From Clostridia bacterium (GTDB taxonomy: Bacteria; Bacillota; Clostridia; Lachnospirales; Lachnospiraceae), in contig CAJTFE010000012.1 of the NCBI GenBank assembly GCA_910575725.1, positions 1-64,000 on the forward strand: 64,000 nucleotides of DNA, in the 5' to 3' direction. The position numbers were made by a program, and so were the translations under genes. The notes beneath the pieces were generated by a model that saw only the letters and a program-made list of their open reading frames with translations, ran no database searches and was not told the DNA's origin. This document shows, one piece after another, positions 60,580 through 64,000 of the stretch; positions within the stretch are counted from its first letter, which is position 1, and the number at the start of each line of letters is the position of its first letter.

Positions 60580-61344
60580 TTATGATAACTGATGTACCAA
60601 AGTTCCTTTTTCCCGAAATTCCCGAACAAGGTCAGACGGCGCATCTGCATCTGTAATAATATTTGCAATCAGCTCCGGCGGACAGCTCACGAAGCTGCTC
60701 CTTTTCCCAAACTTTGTACAATCCGCCAGAATATAGGAACCCTTGCTCACCCGTTCAAACATCATCTGGTTCAGATTCACTTCATTGAGAAGCTCCGTGG
60801 TCATGCCTATGTCCGGACAGATACCTCCGCAGCCCATAAAGCTTTTTTTCGCAGTAACCTGCGCCAGATTGTTCATGGCAAAGTCCCCTACCATAGCTCC
60901 TTTCACATAACGCAGTTCTCCGCCAAGGAGAATAATTGTGGCGTGGGAAGGATTTTTTTCATTGATAATATTTCCGTTGTTCGTAATGATGGTTACGTTC
61001 CTGCTGGTGATATACTTTACCATAGCAAGAGCCGTAGAGCTGGTGTTAATAAAAATGCTGTCTCCGTCCTCCACAAGACCCGCGGCATACCGGGCTATCT
61101 GTTCTCTGCGGAACTGCTTTTTATTCTCTCCAAGCCCTCCTTCGGACTCCATGCTGTTCCTTGCGCCTCCGTAAAAGCGCTCCAAAAGCTTGTGATCCTC
61201 CAGATACTGCAGATCCCTTCGGATGGTTAAGGGGGATACCTGGAACTGCTCCGCCAGGTGATTCACAGTCACGTCGCCATTCTCACGCACCAGCTCCAGC
61301 ACCTTTTCCCTCCGGCTGTTTACAATGCTGCGGCTCATTTTCAT
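60580..61344 (-). CDS. DeoR family regulator (UlaR type)
   Basis: 254 residues: N-terminal DeoR helix-turn-helix (VNHLAEQFQVSPLTIRRDLQYLEDHKLLERF in parts) and a sugar-phosphate-sensing DeoRC domain (INTSSTALAMVKYI, GGELRYVKGAMVGD). It likely represses the ula genes until a sugar phosphate is present. It is co-transcribed with the beta-propeller gene. Confidence 0.9.
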   Translation of the reverse strand: MKMSRSIVNSRREKVLELVRENGDVTVNHLAEQFQVSPLTIRRDLQYLEDHKLLERFYGGARNSMESEGGLGENKKQFRREQIARYAAGLVEDGDSIFINTSSTALAMVKYITSRNVTIITNNGNIINEKNPSHATIILLGGELRYVKGAMVGDFAMNNLAQVTAKKSFMGCGGICPDIGMTTELLNEVNLNQMMFERVSKGSYILADCTKFGKRSSFVSCPPELIANIITDADAPSDLVREFREKGTLVHQLS

Positions 61345-61451
61345 CCTGTTCTTCCTCCCTTTCTTCTGTCCTGCAATGCTGCTTTTTTCAGATCTTTTCT
61401 GCCGCCATTTACGTTCAAGCCAATCAAAAAACAGAGACGTTTTCCCAGGAA

Positions 61452-61498
61452 TGAAAAAGAGAGCTGTCTTTCGGCTATATTACCGGAAGACGCTCTCT
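61452..61498 (-). terminator. Terminator after the PTS genes
   Basis: AGAGAGCGTCTTCCGG and its partner form a 16-base stem on minus with an AT loop, followed by TTTTTC. It lies 65 bases after the IIB stop and ends the PTS operon before the DeoR gene. Confidence 0.75.
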
Positions 61499-61562
61499 TC
61501 TCGGCTGTCTTCATACCAGTTTTCTATTTAATCTTCGCCCAAAACAGGTATGTCGTCCGCAC

Positions 61563-61871
61563 TTAGTTTGCCTCAATACCGGCTTCGGTCATCTTCTCCT
61601 CCATCTCCTGCATGGACATAATGTTGCGCAGTCCCACAACCGTGGTTCCCTTTTTCTGGGCGTCTGCAAACATATTGAGGAAATTCTGAGCACAGAGCAC
61701 TACATCGTACTGGGATGCTGCGCTTTTTCCCTCAGAAAGAGCACAGTGATGAATCTTTCCCGGCTTAATGTTCATCTTCTTTAAGGTCTTCTCCAGGGTC
61801 ATCTTCATCATCAGGCTGGAACCTGCTCCATTTGCACAGCAAACCATAAAGCTCATATTATCCTTAGCCAT
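61563..61871 (-). CDS. ulaB: PTS L-ascorbate IIB component (UlaB type)
   Basis: 102 residues with the phospho-Cys site VCCANGAGSSL near residue 11 and VVGLRNIMS. It receives phosphate from IIA and gives it to ascorbate in the IIC channel. It follows IIC by 112 bases. Confidence 0.85.
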   Translation of the reverse strand: MAKDNMSFMVCCANGAGSSLMMKMTLEKTLKKMNIKPGKIHHCALSEGKSAASQYDVVLCAQNFLNMFADAQKKGTTVVGLRNIMSMQEMEEKMTEAGIEAN

Positions 61872-61983
61872 AACCGCATTCTCCTTTTCTTTCCCTTTGT
61901 CGAAAGGGTTTTAAGATTATTCTATCATTATGATAATAAAATATTTCATAAAAGTCAACGTTATTGCGGAAATCTTTTCCTAT

Positions 61984-63477
61984 TTATTTCGCTGCCTTCT
62001 TTGCCTTCAGCTCTTTATATGCCTCATAATCCTCGGTAATCAGGAAATAGCCTTCTTTATCCGCACGGTACTGCAGCTGCGGAATCACCAGAAGCGCAAT
62101 TACCACAATAGCAAGACCTGCATAGCTTAAGTATCTCATCAGTACGGTGAATACCGGCCATACAACTGCCCAGTCCCACATACCTAAGTATCCGCCGTAT
62201 GCCGCCATGCCTACCCAGCCTGCAATCAGCGCAGAACCGAATACCTGGCACAGACCAGAGATGAAAGGCAGAATCACAGCCGCCTTCATACCGCCCTTGT
62301 TATTTGCATAAACTGCAATGGTTGCATTGTCAAAGAATACAGGCACGAATCCGGCAATTACAAGTACGGGACTCTGCAGAAGAATCAAAACTCCGATTGC
62401 CAGGAACTGTCCTACAGCGCCGCACAGGAATCCGATGGGAACTGCGTTGGGGGAGCCGAAGCCATAGGTTACGGCACAGTCTACTGCCGGCACGGAACCG
62501 GGGAGCAGCTTATTGGCAATACCCTGGAAGGACTGGGTCAGCTCGGTTACGAAGGTTCTTACGCCCAGCTGCAGGATTGCCAGATATACGGCAAAGTTCA
62601 GGCAGAGGGTCAAGATGTAGAACAAAAAGCTTGCATTTTCTCCTAAGAATCCGGCCTCAATCAGATAATCGCGGCCCAGAATCAGCAGGATTGCACCAAA
62701 GAAAACCGTCATCAGCAATGCGGTGCATACCATATTCTCGTTGAAAATGGACATGAAGCCCGGGAGCTCGATATCCTCAATTCTTCTGGAAACCTTCTTG
62801 CCTTTCTTCTCATCTCTTTCATGCATCTTGCCTGCAATCCAGGAGAACAGGGCCACACCCATAATCTGCTGATGTCCAAGGCAGAATCCCGCTCCGTCAG
62901 TCAGCTCCTGTGTGGGTTCAATGGTCAGATTGGAACCGACCGCCCAGTAAAGGCCGAGTACGACGGCCATAACAATCAAAAGCGCCGTATTATTGTCTTT
63001 CAGAGCCGGCAGCGCAAACAGAATCAGCCAGAAGGCTGTAGATGCCTGCTGTACCTGCACATGTCCGGTAGTGAACAGGGAGCGGAGCTTTGTTATCTTG
63101 CGCAGACGTACCAGAATGATATTTACTATAAATGCAATCAGAAGAAGCATCATAACCTGCGAGAAGGATTTTTTAAATACCTCCTCCACTCCGGCCGTTA
63201 CGGCGTTCTGTCCAAAGTAAGGGTCAATTACCATTGCGTCCAGATTAAAACGTTCTTTTAAGCCTACCAGCACCGGACGGAAATTACTTACCAGTCCGCC
63301 GGAACCAACGGCCAGAATCATATAGCCTACTACGGCTTTGATAGTGCCTCCAAGCACATCATACCAGGGCTTCCTAAGCAGAATATATCCCAATAAAACG
63401 ATGAGTCCTATCATCCATGCGGGCTGCTGTAAAATATTTGTAGCAAAATACGACCAAGCTTTCATTAAAATATCCAT
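61984..63477 (-). CDS. ulaA: PTS L-ascorbate IIC component (UlaA type)
   Basis: 497 residues with about eleven membrane helices of the UlaA/SgaT family (AWMIGLIVLLGYILLRKPWYDVLGGTIK in parts). It imports L-ascorbate and keeps it as 6-phosphate. ATG 63477 has AAGGAG at good distance; the upstream GTG is less likely. It lies between IIA and IIB. Confidence 0.9.
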   Translation of the reverse strand: MDILMKAWSYFATNILQQPAWMIGLIVLLGYILLRKPWYDVLGGTIKAVVGYMILAVGSGGLVSNFRPVLVGLKERFNLDAMVIDPYFGQNAVTAGVEEVFKKSFSQVMMLLLIAFIVNIILVRLRKITKLRSLFTTGHVQVQQASTAFWLILFALPALKDNNTALLIVMAVVLGLYWAVGSNLTIEPTQELTDGAGFCLGHQQIMGVALFSWIAGKMHERDEKKGKKVSRRIEDIELPGFMSIFNENMVCTALLMTVFFGAILLILGRDYLIEAGFLGENASFLFYILTLCLNFAVYLAILQLGVRTFVTELTQSFQGIANKLLPGSVPAVDCAVTYGFGSPNAVPIGFLCGAVGQFLAIGVLILLQSPVLVIAGFVPVFFDNATIAVYANNKGGMKAAVILPFISGLCQVFGSALIAGWVGMAAYGGYLGMWDWAVVWPVFTVLMRYLSYAGLAIVVIALLVIPQLQYRADKEGYFLITEDYEAYKELKAKKAAK

Positions 63478-63528
63478 ACACACTCTCCTTATCTTAATTT
63501 TGCGGCAGCTTTATATAATTTTCTTTTA

Positions 63529-63984
63529 TCAATCCAGATACTGTTCCTGTATCTTCAGCAAATCCTCCGGTGTCTTCGCATCGGCCAGGGCCTTTACCAC
63601 ATCCTCGTTCATCAGCATCTCGGACAGCTTCATCATGTTATCCAGATGCTGCTCAGGGTTGCAGGAGGCCAGAGTGAAGAACAGCTGCGCATCCTTTTCC
63701 GGATCTCCCGGCGCAAAGCTTACCGGCTTGTCAAGCTTCATAAAGCCGATGGCTGTCTTATTCACGCCCACGGCATTTTCCTGGGAATGAGGCATGGCCA
63801 CATTGGGCATAATTACAATGTAAGGGCCGTGCTTTTCTACACAGGCAATAATGTCCTCCTTGTAGTTGGCTTCCACGGTTCCGTCCGCCTCAAGGCTTTT
63901 GCAGCTCATGCGGATGGCTTCCTTCCAATCCGGAGCCTCCTCTGCAAAAAAGTAATGCTTTTTTTCTACGAATTCTCTTAACAT
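63529..63984 (-). CDS. ulaC: PTS L-ascorbate IIA component (UlaC type)
   Basis: 151 residues of the fructose/mannitol-like IIA family with the phospho-His in VAMPHSQEN near 82 and FFTLASCNPEQHL. It starts the PTS operon on minus, just inside the right end of the window; promoter lies near or beyond it. Confidence 0.85.
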   Translation of the reverse strand: MLREFVEKKHYFFAEEAPDWKEAIRMSCKSLEADGTVEANYKEDIIACVEKHGPYIVIMPNVAMPHSQENAVGVNKTAIGFMKLDKPVSFAPGDPEKDAQLFFTLASCNPEQHLDNMMKLSEMLMNEDVVKALADAKTPEDLLKIQEQYLD

Positions 63985-64000
63985 ACCTTCTCTCCTTTGC

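Noticed and set aside
1-64000. Alternative genetic code or suppressor tRNA to explain the in-frame stops
   Set aside because: All three stop codons occur as premature stops, many genes nearby use them as true ends, and no tRNA gene is visible.
1-64000. CRISPR arrays, rRNA and tRNA genes
   Set aside because: No regularly spaced short repeats, no rRNA-like sequence and no recognisable cloverleaf were seen on reading both strands.

Overview
The window looks like a chromosome segment of a Gram-positive gut anaerobe of the Clostridia, most likely a Lachnospiraceae member. The clues are an Agr-type histidine kinase with a LytTR regulator, a CwlD-type amidase, a LanFEG/CprABC-type peptide-resistance locus, cysteine-rich KTR proteins, DUF6514, and Tn554-, Tn916- and MobV-type mobile-element genes. 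The species cannot be fixed from sequence alone. I recognised no rRNA, tRNA or CRISPR array. Many genes in the left half carry single in-frame stops, frameshifts or truncations.

Layout. Bases 1-4200 hold an AT-rich four-gene minus-strand operon: an MccF-like S66 peptidase, a membrane-anchored squalene-cyclase-repeat protein, an asparaginyl-tRNA-synthetase-like catalytic core without an anticodon domain, and an unknown protein. Bases 4.5-8.7 kb are the wreck of mobile elements: a Tn554-type recombinase with DUF6262, a truncated MobV relaxase with a hairpin-rich oriT-like region, an AAA ATPase, a MobC-like protein and the last 60 codons of an integrase. Bases 8.71-16.07 kb are a plus-strand defence region built from two modules with the same left and right ends: Fic plus Septu-like PtuA/PtuB, then Fic, RhuM, a Fic remnant and a caspase-like protease. 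It is bordered on both sides by integrase fragments cut at the same catalytic Leu-Arg-His codons. Bases 16.07-19.15 kb are the rest of an integrase, an excisionase, a PemK/MazF-like toxin and a frameshifted sigma factor. Bases 19.4-26.9 kb are a patchwork of small resistance and stress genes (two PadR regulators, a MATE pump, ATC hydrolase, cupin, YjdF), three copies of a KTR gene or its 3-prime end, a second RhuM gene with a stop, and a uvrB scrap.

Bases 27.1-31.5 kb are a plus-strand LanFEG-type ABC transporter, a tiny YccF protein and an OmpR-type two-component pair, probably a self-regulated antimicrobial-peptide resistance locus. Bases 31.7-35.3 kb hold a cell-wall amidase, a lipoprotein gene with an in-frame stop, a broken response regulator and two unknown genes. 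Bases 35.5-44.1 kb are a minus-strand nucleoside uptake and salvage operon (Crp/Fnr regulator, nucleoside phosphorylase, BMP-type lipoprotein, ABC ATPase, two permeases, ADP-ribosylglycohydrolase-family enzyme). Bases 44.2-50.5 kb are a LytTR two-component system, a lipoprotein and a four-gene ABC exporter.

Bases 50.6-57.4 kb are chromosomal housekeeping: RidA, PBP1A, DUF6514, YigZ and a CotH-family surface protein. Bases 57.5-64 kb are an L-ascorbate (ula-type) locus: PTS IIA, IIC and IIB, a DeoR regulator, an unusual beta-propeller-like protein, and UlaE- and UlaF-type epimerases. Two families of long imperfect palindromes occur in this right half. One of them (41.4 and 59.3 kb, about 105 bp) shows paired changes in both arms, which points to selection for a folded structure.
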